From NCBI GenBank assembly GCA_001632425.1, contig KV425567.1, forward strand, positions 248,001 to 312,000: DNA of 64,000 bases. The letters run 5' to 3'. Below, one piece after another: positions 37,669 through 49,200 of the stretch. The stretch's first letter is position 1, and the number at the start of each line of letters is the position of its first letter. Position numbers and translations under genes: made by a program. Source of the DNA: Neolentinus lepideus HHB14362 ss-1 (taxonomy: Eukaryota; Basidiomycota; Agaricomycetes; Gloeophyllales; Gloeophyllaceae). The notes under the pieces were generated by a model, which was not told the DNA's origin, made no database searches, and saw nothing but the letters and a program-made list of their open reading frames with translations.

Positions 37669-39525
37669 ATGCCCCGCGAGATAGTGACAGTGCAGTTAGG
37701 ACAATGTGGCAACCAAAGTGCGCCCAACTTCGTCTGATTTCATGGTATTCCGTTGAGATTGGCGCGACTACAAGTGGGATCGGTGTTCTGGCAGCGTCTC
37801 TGCGCCGAGCATGGAATCAGCAAAGAAGGCATTCTAGAAGAATGGGCGACTGAGGGAGGTGATCGGAAGGACGTGTTCTTCTATCAGGCGGATGATGAGC
37901 ACTACATCCCTCGTGCTATCCTTGTTGATCTGGAGCCTCGAGTGCGTATGCCTGCCTCTCGTCCACTCACTCCGGCGATTCTGATCATGATTGCTTGTGT
38001 ATGACAGGTAATCAACAACATTCTGACTTCTCCGTTCGCGAACCTCTACAATCCGGAGAATATCTTCGTTAGCAAAGATGGTGGTGGTGCAGGAAACAAC
38101 TGGGCGCATGGCTACTCCGCAGGAGAACGAATATATGAAGAAGTGATGGAGATGGTAGACCGGGAGGCCGAGGGTAGCGATTCCTTGGAGGTATGTGTGA
38201 AGGTAGGCTCCGTAGATATTGACCGCTGAATCTTTCTGCAGGGATTCATGCTCATGCATTCAATAGCTGGAGGAACTGGTTCTGGGCTTGGTTCCTTCCT
38301 CTTGGAGAGGCTGAATGATAAGTTCCCAAAGAAGCTTATCCAGACCTACTCGGTGTTTCCGAACGCTCAAGAAGGAGATGTCGTCGTCCAACCTTACAAC
38401 TCCTTGTTAACATTGAAGCGTCTGACGAACCACGCCGACTCTGTCGTCGTTCTGGATAACGGAGCTCTCTCGAGAATATCTGCTGATCGTCTCCATGTTC
38501 AGACTCCCACCTTCGATCAGACAAATCAGCTTGTAGGCGACTGTCATTTAATCGCGACTTGCTAATTCAGTTGTCCACAGGTGTCTACTGTCATGGCTGC
38601 TAGCACTCAAACACTACGATATCCAGGATATATGAATAATGATCTTGTTGGCATAATTGCTTCTCTCATCCCAACACCAAGGTGCCATTTCCTCATGACC
38701 TCGTATACCCCCTTCACTAGCGATCAGATCGACAAGGCAAGTTGGAATATGTCCACCGGACTTTATCGTTCATAACCTTTCTCCCATCTGCAGGCGAAGC
38801 CAATCAGACGTACAACTGTTCTTGACGTGATGCGTCGACTTCTGCAGCCAAAGAACCGAATGGTGTCCACCACTCCTAGTAAGACGGCATGTTATATCTC
38901 TATCCTCAACATCATTCAAGGTGACGTTGACTCAAACGACGTATGTGACTTCTTATCTTTCTCCATCAGCCCGCATAATTTTGATCGCAGGTGCACCAAT
39001 CGCTACTCCGAATCCGCGAGAGGCAGCTGGCAAACTTTATTCCATGGGGTCCAGCTTCAATACAAGTGGCTTTGACGCGGAGGTCCCCTTATGTTGCAAC
39101 GAGTCACCGTGTGAGCGGTCTAATGCTGGCGAACCATACAAGTATCGCTTCCGTGAGTTTTCTAACTGAGATGGACGGGATTTCTGCTCAATGGGGGCGC
39201 ATCGCATATTAGCTATTCAAACGCATGCTTGATCAGTACGACAGGCTTCGCAAACGCAACGCGTTCTTGGACCAGTACAAGAAGGAAAGGATGTTCGAAA
39301 ACGGTCTTGAAGAATTCGATGATGCTCGGTGCGCACCTTGATCGCACTGTATCATTTTCGCACCATAATGTGTTCGATCTCCAGAGCCACAGCGGAAGAG
39401 CTTCTCAAGGAATACAAGGCTTGTGAAAGCCCAGATTACATCACATATGTGGGTGTTAGCATTACTAGTAACGTATCATGATCTTGATGCACTTCCAGGG
39501 GATGCAGGGAGACCAAGCATCATGA
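37669..39525 (+). CDS. TUB4: gamma-tubulin
   Basis: Nucleates microtubules at spindle pole bodies as part of the gamma-tubulin complex. [16 protein letters not shown] opens the protein. Gamma-specific segments follow: [63 protein letters not shown] motif [24 protein letters not shown]-free [54 protein letters not shown] and [14 protein letters not shown]. The end is [13 protein letters not shown] with TGA at 39523-39525. At least nine short introns interrupt it. [19 protein letters not shown] separates it from alpha and beta tubulin. Length, about 455 residues, is normal. Confidence 0.97.
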
Positions 39526-39697
39526 CACTTGCATTTATCCTCTCTTGACTATTATTGTTTTCCACTCTGTCCCCTTATCGAGAATTCAGACACCGCAAGG
39601 ATAGCATTCAGGATGAGGAGATAGTACAACTGACTCTAGGGTCTACAAAACAGTGTCCATGATCGCGAGGACATATTACGACTACGGAGAGGTCAAA

Positions 39698-40306
39698 TTA
39701 TGATTTCTTCGGCCTCTCCATCTTCTTCCCAATGTCCGCACCTATGTAGCTGCTACATTAGCACAATATTGAGGATTGAGGATACTCCTTACCTCTGAGC
39801 TTGACACTGAGCACCCTTTCGAGCTTACCCAGAACCTGGGCATTAGGGATGGCCTTCCCAGACTCGTAATCCTGGAGGATAGAGGGCTTCTCGTTGATCT
39901 TCTGCGCCACATCCTTCTGTGTCAGACCCAACTCCATTCGTGCAGTTTGCATGGCCTAAGGAATCAACGGGTGAGGTTCTCTGACGCCAGACAGTCTTGT
40001 GAGGACATACCTTTCCGACCGATGCAGAAACTTTGGGAGGTGGCGCAACCTCGTTCTCCCGGTCTAACTTCGCTATTCTTTGATGGTCTGTCCCCTGGTG
40101 AGCCTTGTTGGTCCCAGCAGTCGTCTTCTTGTCGGTGGCGACGACAGCGCCCGCTCGACGCGCGGCTGCACGACGATAAGCTATGCAACTGATTGTACTG
40201 GCGTGTGCACGTTACCATTCAGATCAGACGTGTTCCTCGCAACTTTCGGGGCCTTCGCCTTGAAACCGATGACTGTTTTGCTATCCCAGTCAGGGCTGCC
40301 CTCCAT
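39698..40306 (-). CDS. MBF1: multiprotein bridging factor 1
   Basis: Transcriptional coactivator that links bZIP activators to TBP, also tied to ribosome-collision signalling and frame maintenance in yeast. It starts [20 protein letters not shown], continues [20 protein letters not shown] and [19 protein letters not shown], then the helix-turn-helix domain [20 protein letters not shown] with [16 protein letters not shown] and [16 protein letters not shown], ending ERPKKS. The stop is TAA at 39698-39700. Joining SDLN to [11 protein letters not shown] needs a 35-nt intron, unusually short, because the unspliced frame hits TAG. The gene is convergent with gamma-tubulin, 172 bp away. Confidence 0.95.
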
Positions 40307-40740
40307 GTTGCGTATATGTTGTATCAAACTCTACAAAGGCTAGGAAAGTGAGGAAAAGAAAGTACAGAGCTTGACTCGGTTTCCCCGCACCTCCGAGGAT
40401 TATAAAGTGGATGGTACCCGGCAAGCTCCGGCATGTTTACATAAGCATGCCATAGCCCCTGCTTCCACCGCCGCAACAGCTGTCCAGACGTCCAGGTCTG
40501 ATTCAGAGTTGACAACCTCGTTGCCGTGGTCGTCGTTCCTTCCATTCTCCTCTTCGAGTCATTTCTTCAAGTTAGTGGGCAGGATCCCAATATCAACATC
40601 ATATTTTTTCGTCGGTTGATCCGGATCCAACGCCCTTATTCCGAGGACCGCGTATGTAATGATTCATTTGCTTGATTTCTCACCGCTCAGCCTCGTTTCC
40701 GCCAGCACGCCCATTTCGGTGGAACGACTCATTTGACGGG
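40307..40740. other. upstream region of MBF1 with possible exons of the next gene
   Basis: About 430 bp between MBF1 and the clear part of the proline-rich ORF. A GT-AG intron at about 40652-40690 (GTATGT to CTCAG) would join an upstream coding stretch reading SVDPDPTPLFRGP in frame to SFPPARPFRWND. Its own 5' exon could not be found, so the true start of the next gene may lie here. Confidence 0.4.
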
Positions 40741-41178
40741 ATGCCTCGCCGACCTCCCCCTACTGCCCTTCGACTTGTACCAGGCCCTACCCCTCCCCGT
40801 GGTGTGCCGAAGCATACTTTACCTTCGATGCCGCAACCGACATTCCAGCCACCTACGATAATAAGGGGACCCACTCCCCGTACCCGGGCTGATGTGGGCG
40901 CGCCACCAGCTGCGCAGAAAAGTCTACAAGCTGGTCTATTGCACGACGGCCAAATGAGTCTTCCGGCTCTTTTCCTCCTTAGCACGATGGGCATGGAAGT
41001 CAGCCCGACACCCCGTTCTTCTTCACCGACCTCCAATAGCAGCAACAAGACTTTTGTTCCCGGTCCTTGGGATCATTCCAGAAGTATAGCAGTCTCTGTT
41101 GATGTTGATGCTTTACTCGCGGCGCCGAAACCTGCAGCAGTCAGTCCTGTAACAGGGTTGGGATGGATGATGATCTAG
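40741..41178 (+). CDS. proline-rich protein of unknown function
   Basis: I do not recognise this gene. From the ATG at 40741 it encodes about 145 residues rich in Pro, Ser, Thr and Arg, for example MPRRPPPTALRLVPGPTPPR, followed by a conserved-looking segment QAGLLHDGQMSLPALFLLST and NKTFVPGPWDHSRSIAVSVD, ending VTGLGWMMI. The frame remains open upstream, where a plausible intron at 40652-40690 and an earlier exon suggest the protein is longer. There is no signal peptide, membrane segment or known domain. The mix of disordered N-terminus and a structured-looking C-terminal third suggests a real gene rather than a chance ORF. Confidence 0.55.
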   Translation: MPRRPPPTALRLVPGPTPPRGVPKHTLPSMPQPTFQPPTIIRGPTPRTRADVGAPPAAQKSLQAGLLHDGQMSLPALFLLSTMGMEVSPTPRSSSPTSNSSNKTFVPGPWDHSRSIAVSVDVDALLAAPKPAAVSPVTGLGWMMI

Positions 41179-41519
41179 GACGCGAGGATCGGATGCTTTC
41201 CATTTAATACCGTTACATATCGCAGGCTCGATGTATTTACGACAGCAGGATTGCGACGTTGTATACCAGTCATACCTCGATGAAACGTCAACAAAAACGC
41301 TTCCAATGGTAGCGTCAGTTGGCCGCAGCCTCGTGGCTGGGCGGTGTACATAATCAGATTGAGGAGAGAAACAAGATGGGGTCGTGGCATCTATTCCTTT
41401 TCCATCGACAACACCATTCTCTTCTTTCCGCTTTCTGAGCCTCTGAGGATCTCTGCAAAGTGTCTCTAACGAAGTAATTCTGACTATCTCATCGGACCAC
41501 TGTACATTTGCAAGACACT
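41179..41519. other. intergenic region
   Basis: 341 bp between two genes on the same strand. It holds CT-rich stretches just before the next start, typical of basidiomycete promoters, and nothing else evident. Confidence 0.45.
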
Positions 41520-43308
41520 ATGACGAGCTCTCCATCTATCCCAGATATTTCTGCCCTGTCACTCTCTCAGAATTCCCAGCAACGTCTTCATGATTCTTAT
41601 GATTACGAGGGCAACAACGGCGGCGGCAGCAGATCACAGTACTTCCAGACCTCTCCTCCCATCCCAGGTCAGTCCCAGTACAACCCACTCGGGATGAACC
41701 AGTCCCCGCTCAAGAACAAGTCCGTTCGTGCTGGGTTGCCTGCTGTACGTGAATTCTCATCTTCGGTTCGCCGTGCCATCCTGACATAGACAAAAGCAAT
41801 GGCTCGATAACTCCGGCAACACGGATAGTCGTTCCCTATCGCCTAATAACAACTCGGATTTGTCGTCGTCCGGCTCACCTCCCCCTACTCAATACATGGG
41901 TTCGTCAATGACTCCAGGTACTCCTGGAGGGGGTATTGATGACGACATTATACCCAACGCCATTGTGATTAAGAACATACCGTTTAATGTTAAGCGTGAA
42001 ACTCTCCTTGATATTATCGTCGGTATTTTCCCTACTGTAGCCTCATGTCGATCCTGACCAGCGATGTTACAGGCATCGCTTTGCATTCCTACGCCCTACG
42101 CGTTTAACTACCATCTGGATCAATCTGGCCAATTCCGTGGGCTGGCCTTTGCAAACTTTCGTCAAGCGGCCGATGCCGATGCTGTCGTGGCCGCCCTGAA
42201 CGGTTTCGACGTCCAGGGTCGGAAGCTGCGTGTCGAGTACAAGAAGGTCTTGCAAGCCGGTGAGAAGGAAAGGATCGAGCGAGAGAAAGCGATCCGGCGA
42301 ATGAAGTCGATGCAACTGGAAAAAGAGCATGCTGCCATGACTGCCGTTACCCAGCAGCAGCAGCAGCAAACCCCTTACGATGAGTTCGGCACCATCATTG
42401 CCCCGACCTTCACGCCTTCCCGCTCCTTCTCTGGCGGCTACCCCTCTGCGCAGTCATACTCGTCCCCTTCGATCCCAGCCATCCCCGCACCGCAGACCTA
42501 CAACAACGCGAGTCCCCCTCCGATGCAACCCGCTACTCCAAGCTCGTCTGCCAAGACCACTAGTTCTAATGAATTGGATATGAACGATCCGGCAACGTTG
42601 GAAATTTACTCGAGGATCCTACTGTTCAAGGACGACCACATGCGAGACGAGCTTGCCTTCTCCAGGGCCTTGACGCCTAAGCAGAGGAGAATTGTTCACT
42701 TGGTTGCGCAGAAATTGGGTGTTTACCACTATTCCGTTGGCGAAGGGGAGGAGAGATATGCGGTCGTGACTCGTATTGATCCCGCTACTGTAAGGGTAAT
42801 ATTCTACTCGATGGCATGTTCGCTAATTATGTTGCCCCCGAAGCGCCAACAAGTAGGGCGACACACGCTGTCGCGTGCTCCGTCCGCTTACCTATCGCCA
42901 ACGAACACCTCACAGGCGACCGCAAGCTTGCTGCGCTCCAAGAAGTCGATGCCTGATATGACTACTCTGCGAACCCAGGCACCTCGTCTGACAACGCGGG
43001 CCTCCAATGGTAACATTCGCGAAGGCTATGCCACCATTGCCTCTCCTTCGCGTCGCTCACCTGGTGGATTCGGTGCGCTCTTTGGTAACTCCGGCGCGTT
43101 CGCCAATGGTATCCCACCCGTGCCCAGCTTGCCGGCGAGCGTTCAGGGTGCGGTGAATGGAAACGAGGGTTCGGCGAGCGGTGTTGTTCGTCAACCTCGC
43201 GGGCCAGCGGCGGTAGGAGGCTTCGGCACCCGACGTGAACGGACGACTCTAGACAGTCAAACCCGGGGCGGACTCGAGGCCAGGTCGCACGAGCCTTTGG
43301 AGATCTAA
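41520..43308 (+). CDS. RRM and R3H RNA-binding protein, PIN4/Cip1 type
   Basis: Related to yeast Pin4/Mdt1 and fission-yeast Cip1/Cip2, RNA-binding proteins acting in stress and cell-cycle mRNA control. A disordered N-terminus (MTSSPSIPDISALSLSQNSQ) precedes an RRM: NAIVIKNIPFNVKRETLLDI (RNP2) and FRGLAFANFRQAADADAVVA (RNP1). A basic helix KEHAAMTAVT with a short poly-Gln run (CAG repeats near 42353) follows, then an R3H-like segment LLFKDDHMRDELAFSRAL, TPKQRRIVHLVAQKLGVYHY. The tail is Ser/Thr/Arg-rich and ends HEPLEI. Introns at about 41744-41797 and 42029-42073 are clear. A 54-nt stretch from GTAAGG at about 42790 to CCGAAG is probably an intron without in-frame stop. The start ATG is at 41520. 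Confidence 0.85.
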
Positions 43309-43914
43309 GCTGAGTGTCGCCTTCATGAAGTTTTGAGTTGGAATTAGAAGAGTTTGCTGGAAGCGAATCAGCTGCTAGTACGAATGGGACGATTGTCTTA
43401 TGGTCCGATATATTGCTCGTGCTATCATTCACATTCTTTTGTCATTCTTAATGAAGCCTATTATCCGATGCTCTCCTCGTATCCCAATCTTATTCTCTTG
43501 CATACTGCAGTCCTTGTTTATTATTGACGTGGTCATTGCTCTAGTACGAATATCGCATTACGACAAAAGTCTCTATATGCAGTTTCCTTTGTATTTGGGT
43601 TGTCTACACTATATAGCCATGCAGTTTCCACGTCGCGGACTGGAGAGTGAAAGAAAGTAAAAGTATGTCTGATAGGTTCAATTTGCCAACTTGAGGCCGC
43701 CAAGTATACGTGATCTCATTATGCTACGCGAATTATTAGATCTGTGTATACGGCTTCCCCATCTTAGCCGCACACCGTCGTCGCCTCATGAACGGAATAA
43801 AAGGGCTCGATGATGTATCGTTGAATGACTATACACCACGCCATTCGACCTTTCCCCTCACCGTCTTAAGGCTTCTCTTGAGTAGGCAGCCCGTGCCGTC
43901 GCGAGACCTGTAAT
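43309..43914. other. intergenic region
   Basis: About 600 bp between the PIN4-like gene and the bestrophin pseudogene. It contains short ORFs without recognisable motifs and no repeat I could identify. Confidence 0.4.
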
Positions 43915-45788
43915 CATGCCACAAGACTCACTGTTTCTGCTCAGACTGAGCATCAAGAAGCTCGAGGCTACCGTCCTGACGGATATTTGGCCTCTAAATT
44001 ATATTTTTCACACTTGTGCGTAGTTCGCGTCTTGGCTAACATGCGCTGATATATATAATATTCTTGGACAGTACTTGGTGTCCCTCGTGTCAGACATGAA
44101 GACAGTGTCTCTAGTCTGACAGCCTTTAGTACTGTCTGTTTGTGTCTTCCGGACGTCCTCGAACGGCAAAAGCAGCAACAAAGGAATGTCAGGTCCCAAG
44201 ACGGCCGCAAGCTATGAACCAGTACTCTCCACCTCTGGGAACCTTGCCCACATGATGAACGCACTCAGTGCAGCCAAGCGGGCTTTTACTAACTTCAGTC
44301 AGATCTGGATTCGCGTTCCATTCGAAAGGGATTTGCACGAGAACGACCGGTCTAAATCAGCGGCAGTGGCGACCAACACCAGTATAAAGAGGACGGCTAC
44401 TACAACAAGAACGACGGTAAAAATATCATGGTGATTCCGACCCCTGGGCCCCACACAAACAGAAGCAGTTATGATTGAGGAGAAACCATGGTAAACTTGG
44501 TCTGCTTTACAGTGCTTATTTTCAAGCTACTTATTTACTCTTGGAACATATCGAAGTGTTCAGCGTCTCTGTTAAGGTAAGCATAGGTACAATTCCTCCG
44601 CGGTGAGACGGGTTAATACTACGAAGATCTATACGCTCTACTCTGCCTTTCCCCTCACGAGTCGCTACACCGCACATCCACTCGAAAAGTCGTCGAAAGC
44701 AGATCTCCTGCCTGCCTGGCGGGCCGTGGACGTGCAAGGTGTGTCGGCAAGATTCCTTAGACCCTGTGAAAGCTTTGCCAGTGACTACATTGAGGACCTC
44801 TTCAACTATCTCATCACTAGCCGGCAGAACGGAACCGACACACCGCCCGACCTGATTAATATTCCGCTCAAGATAATGCTGTTTTTGAGCAGCTCCTGCT
44901 GGGAAGGCCTAGGGCTTACTTACTCCGGCTGGCATTACTACTGGCGTCACGAACAATATTGCTAGTCTTCAGGAGGCTATCACAAACCTCGAGAGGATTC
45001 GAACCACTCCGCTTCCAATCGCGTATCAAGCGCATTTGAGGATGACGATATGGTTTGTGTCACACCGCACCTGCTAATGCACATCCTAGGTTGTGTTTGT
45101 TGTTCCTATCGGTCTGTGATATTTATTGAGAATATCTGCATGTCGCTCTGAATACCTGGTTGTCAATTCTAGGTCTGTTCGACTTCCAAGTATCTCACAA
45201 TTCCGTATGTTGACTCCCTCTACTGTCCATGAAATAAACAATAACCACGATGCTCAATATCAGCGCAACCGCTTTCGCTTCATTCTCGCTACTCGGTTTC
45301 TTGGAAATCGGACAGGAAATGTAGGCGTCTTCATGACGTAGGTGTCTTTGCGACGCAGTAATCTGATATCTTTCTCGACGGAAATCCCTCCAATTACGAT
45401 GAAGATGATCTAGGTGGGTGTATTATGCGATACATCGAGGCTACAGGCAATTGACTGGTCTGTGTCTATTATGGTGATGCCTTGCTGTCGTGCCTGCGCA
45501 GATATCGACGAATTCTGCCTCGCAGCTCGCTTCATCTTTCTCGTGGTGGCAATTTAGAGTGCTGAAACATCCGCGTACAGCATACGACACCTGACCCCGA
45601 AGATTGAAGAGGACATATTCTCGACTTGTAACCAACTGTTCACTCCCCTGGATTGTCGAACTGCGGAGATGATGAATGATATCTCAAACGAGTACCTACA
45701 CTCTAGTACGGGTGTGGTCCGAAGAACTCTGAAGAGCTGGGGGATGTCAATAGATTGGCGAGCAGGACACCAGGCGATGTACCTATGA
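43915..45788 (+). pseudogene. decayed bestrophin-family anion channel gene
   Basis: Pieces in fixed order match the fungal bestrophin-like (UPF0187/RFP-TM) membrane channels: a first helix ATVLTDIWPLNYIFHT with TLLGVP, then FRTSS, FSQIWIRVPFERD, EKTMVNLV-like, YYEDLY, SRYTAHPLEKS, ADLLPAW, IASLQEAITNLERI, LPIAYQAHLRMTIW, SATAFASFSLLGFLEIGQE, NPSNYDEDDL, DIDEFC, NQLFTPLDCRTAEMM, ending HQAMYL with TGA at 45786-45788. Some joins can be GT-AG introns, but others cannot: the frame changes between SLTAFSTV and FRTSS near 44140, TAA at 44614-44616 directly precedes YYEDLY in its frame, and another shift follows before RYTAHP. The last exon is well kept, so decay is recent or some errors are in the assembly. 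In intact homologues the protein is a multi-pass membrane protein. Confidence 0.7.
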
Positions 45789-46201
45789 CCAACGACAGCC
45801 GGTATCGAGTCAGGCAATGCTCCCTACTTTTTCCAGCTTTGTATCGTGCGGAGGATCAACCAAGTAGTGCGATTGAATCAGAGGCGTGCTATACTACTGA
45901 TATATGTACTGTGAAATTGAAATGTGCAAGGGACCCCTGTGTGGTAGTCTCGAGCCTACTGAGATGGCCTTGAGCCAACAAGTAACGGATACGACCGAAT
46001 TCCTGATGCAAAATGATGAGGCTACATTTGAGGACAATTATGTTGCAAGGAGCAGAAAATGCGATGGACAGATGGATAGGCTGTGTTGGTTGATGGCGGT
46101 AGACGGGAAAACAGGATGATTTCAGAGGCGTAGTTTATGTCCAGGCTTCGCAGAAATCAGATGGAGAAGATGTGCAGCGTGTGTTGATGAAGCAACGACG
46201 G
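45789..46201. other. convergent intergenic spacer
   Basis: About 410 bp between the bestrophin pseudogene and the 3' end of the nucleoporin gene. No gene or repeat is recognised. Confidence 0.4.
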
Positions 46202-49200
46202 TCACCGCTTGCCTCCACGGCGAGTCGGAAGCTTCTTTATCGCTCGTCCAGAAGCGTTTGTCGGTGGAGGTGGTGGCGCGGATCCGATAGTAAACTGAGC
46301 ACCACTGAAGGGGTTTCCAGCTGGCTGATTGGGACCAGCGGTGATGAATGAGAACCCTGGGCCTGTACTAGGAGACTGAGGTAACCCTGTACTCGGCGTA
46401 GCAGGAGAGGCCGGCTGGCTGCTGCCGAAACTAAAGCCCCCTCCATTCGAACCACCAAAGTTGAATGCGCCCGGCTGGGAGAATGTCGGAGTACTCGGAT
46501 TTGAGTTAGCTGCAGCAGCGGGCTGTCCGAAAGCATTGGATGGAGTAGACCCTGCACCGAAGGCGCTTGTCGCCGCCGGAGCTGGAGACGTGCCCCGTCC
46601 AAAGCCTGGAAAACCAGACGACGAAGGTTGGGTCTCGACAGGTTTTGCTGGGAAATTGAAGGCGGTGCCAGACGAGTCAGATCGTGGCTCGACGGGCTTC
46701 GTTTCGAAACTACTAAATGAGCTGCCGGACGACGATGGTTGCGTCACGGGAGGCTTTGCGCCGAACCCACCAAACAGGCTACCCGAGGAGGAAGAAGGCT
46801 GTGTCTCAACGGGTTTCGCGCCAAAGCCAACGAAGCCGCTCCCAGAAGAGGTAGGTCGCTGCAACTCGGCGGGCTTCGCACCAAAGCCACCGAATGTATT
46901 GGCAGGTGCCTGAGTAGTTGCAGCAGACTTACTTCCGAACGAGGAGAATGTGTCAGTGATAAACGCACCGTCTGCTTGCTTTGCTGGGAATGAAAGACCT
47001 CCCGAGCTAGAAGTAGCAAACGAGAAGGTCGACGAATCCTGTCCGAACAAAAATGATTTCGTCCTCTCGACTTGTCCTGTCGTCGCGATATCACGAATGG
47101 GACTCTCGTCCATTTTCATCTCCTGCTCTCGTGGCGGCGTAACAGCCTTCGCGGGTTCTTTGGAGGTAGCCACAAAATTGAAGGAGACATTTGTCTTGGC
47201 CTCCGGCGTCGCTGAAGCAGCTGCGGACGCAGCTGCACCTTGAGCAAATGGGAAGACAGTGCTGCTGTCACTAATTGGGGGCGGAGTGGCGGGCGCAGCT
47301 CCGAAAGCGAATGCGGCCTTCGGATCAGCCTTCTTTTCTGTAGCAGTAGGTGTCTGTGGATTCGCACTAAATAGAGAGCCAGCAGCTGTTCCGAAGCTAG
47401 ATTTGGCTCCTTCGACAGGAGGAGACCCAAGAGGTGTGGAAGTTAGATTCGAGAATGAAGGCACGGTCTTGGGCACTGGCATTGTCGGAGTGGTGATCGT
47501 ATTACCGAAACCACTGAAGAACGGCGTTGTAGAGGGCGTGGTGGATGTATTCTCGAAAAGGGATGACGAGGCGGCTTTAACAGGGGTTTCGGGCGCAGAG
47601 ACAGCACTCGAAGGTGCTGAGCTAGGTGCAGAAGACGTCACGCCAAAGAGATTGGAAGCCGTCGTGCTCACGGTGTCTGTTTCTGCTGATTTAGGCTGCG
47701 CACCAAACACCGCGAATGAAGATATCGCGCTATCTGTTGTCGTCACTGGTTTCACACCGAACAGACCTGTAGATGATGTCTCAGGAGCTTTAGGTGCAGA
47801 GCTGAAGAGCGGTGTAGCAGGCGTTTCTGCACTTTTGGCAGCTCCGAGGATGGAGAAAACTGGGGTTTCTTTTGACGCAGACGGAGTATCGGCTTTCGTT
47901 GACGACTCCGCTACATCCTTCGTAGAGGCGGTTACTGGTTGGCCAAATGACAGTGTCGTCTTCGGTGCCGTAGCTGCGTCTTCAGCCTCAAGTTTGCTCG
48001 CAAAGGTATCCAACGGCGCCGCAGGCGAAGCTGCTCTCTCTACCGACTTAGCCTTATCACTGAAGGGACTCGATGGCAATGATGATGCAGTCGGTTTGTC
48101 GCCGAAGAGACCCAGTGGCATTACTGGCGCAGAAACCGCCGCCGCTTTGTGGAGAAGAGGCGAATTGGCAAAGAACCTCCGCGGTTCGGGTCCTTCCACC
48201 TCAGCCTTGGAGATATCCTTCTCAGTGGATGTTGTGTCGGGAGCACTGGTCTTATCCGAAGACTGCGAGGGTGTAGTGATTGACGAGGCAGGGCCGAAAA
48301 AAGTCTTGGAGCTAGTCGACGATCCCGAGCCAAGCAGGATCTTGGTACTGTCGGACGGGGTAGTTCCGAACAGACTTTTAGCACCATTAGTACCAGCAGA
48401 TACGGACTCCGTAACAATACTGAGCGCGGGGGACTTCGAAGCTGGGGCCTCGGTCGCAGGTACAGGCGTCTTCGGTAAGGGAGTCGAAGTTGTCGACTGC
48501 ATCAGTGGGAACGGTAGAGAAGAGATAGGAGCCTCCTTGACCGACCCGTCATTTGCAATAGGAGGGGCCTAATAACATAAAATCAACAGTCACTCAACAT
48601 ACAAGGACAGCGTCACGTACTCCTGCAAAACTGAAACCAGCTGGCGGAACGAACAGAGAAACCTGGACTTTCTCGGGACTCGCCGTTGCATCCTCCTGTT
48701 CCTCCTCATTATACGTAGCAGAGAAGCGGCCGGGCCTCGAGAAGGGCTTCTCATTGTGCTTCGCGCTACCTCTCGTGCGGCCTACGCGGAGCAACGAGCC
48801 TCCGGCCTGGTCAGTAATGGGCTTAGGGAAGAACTTGTCTGCAGGTAACGGCTCGACGTCCTTGACGATTACCTGGGGTTGAGGTTCGACAGCGGATGCC
48901 GGTTCTGATGTCCCACTCTTATCAATTCCGTTCACGCTCACGGTAACTGGTGCTTCCATCTGCTTATCTTGCTCCTTTTCTTTTCCTTTGCCCTTGGCGA
49001 ACCACTTTTCCTGTTTATTCTCTTCTTCTTTTTCCAGCTCTCCATTCTCTTCTCTTTCTTGCTCCGCCTCAAGTCGCCTCCTCTCCAACAACTTCTTCAT
49101 TCCTCCCGCCCCCACATATGGTTTCGACCCTCTGACTAGAGTTTTGTCCTTGCCCTCCCGAGGCATACCAAGCCAAGGCCCCTTGCTTAGTTCCTCTTCG

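Noticed and set aside
44985..45015. tRNA-like B-box (GGTTCGAATCC) on the minus strand
   Set aside because: The T-stem does not pair properly and the segment codes the conserved bestrophin stretch EAITNLERIRTTPLP on the + strand.
46600..46890. Regular repeats as a possible CRISPR-like array
   Set aside because: They are diverged coding repeats of the nucleoporin (GFGAKP-type FG units), not identical repeats with unique spacers.
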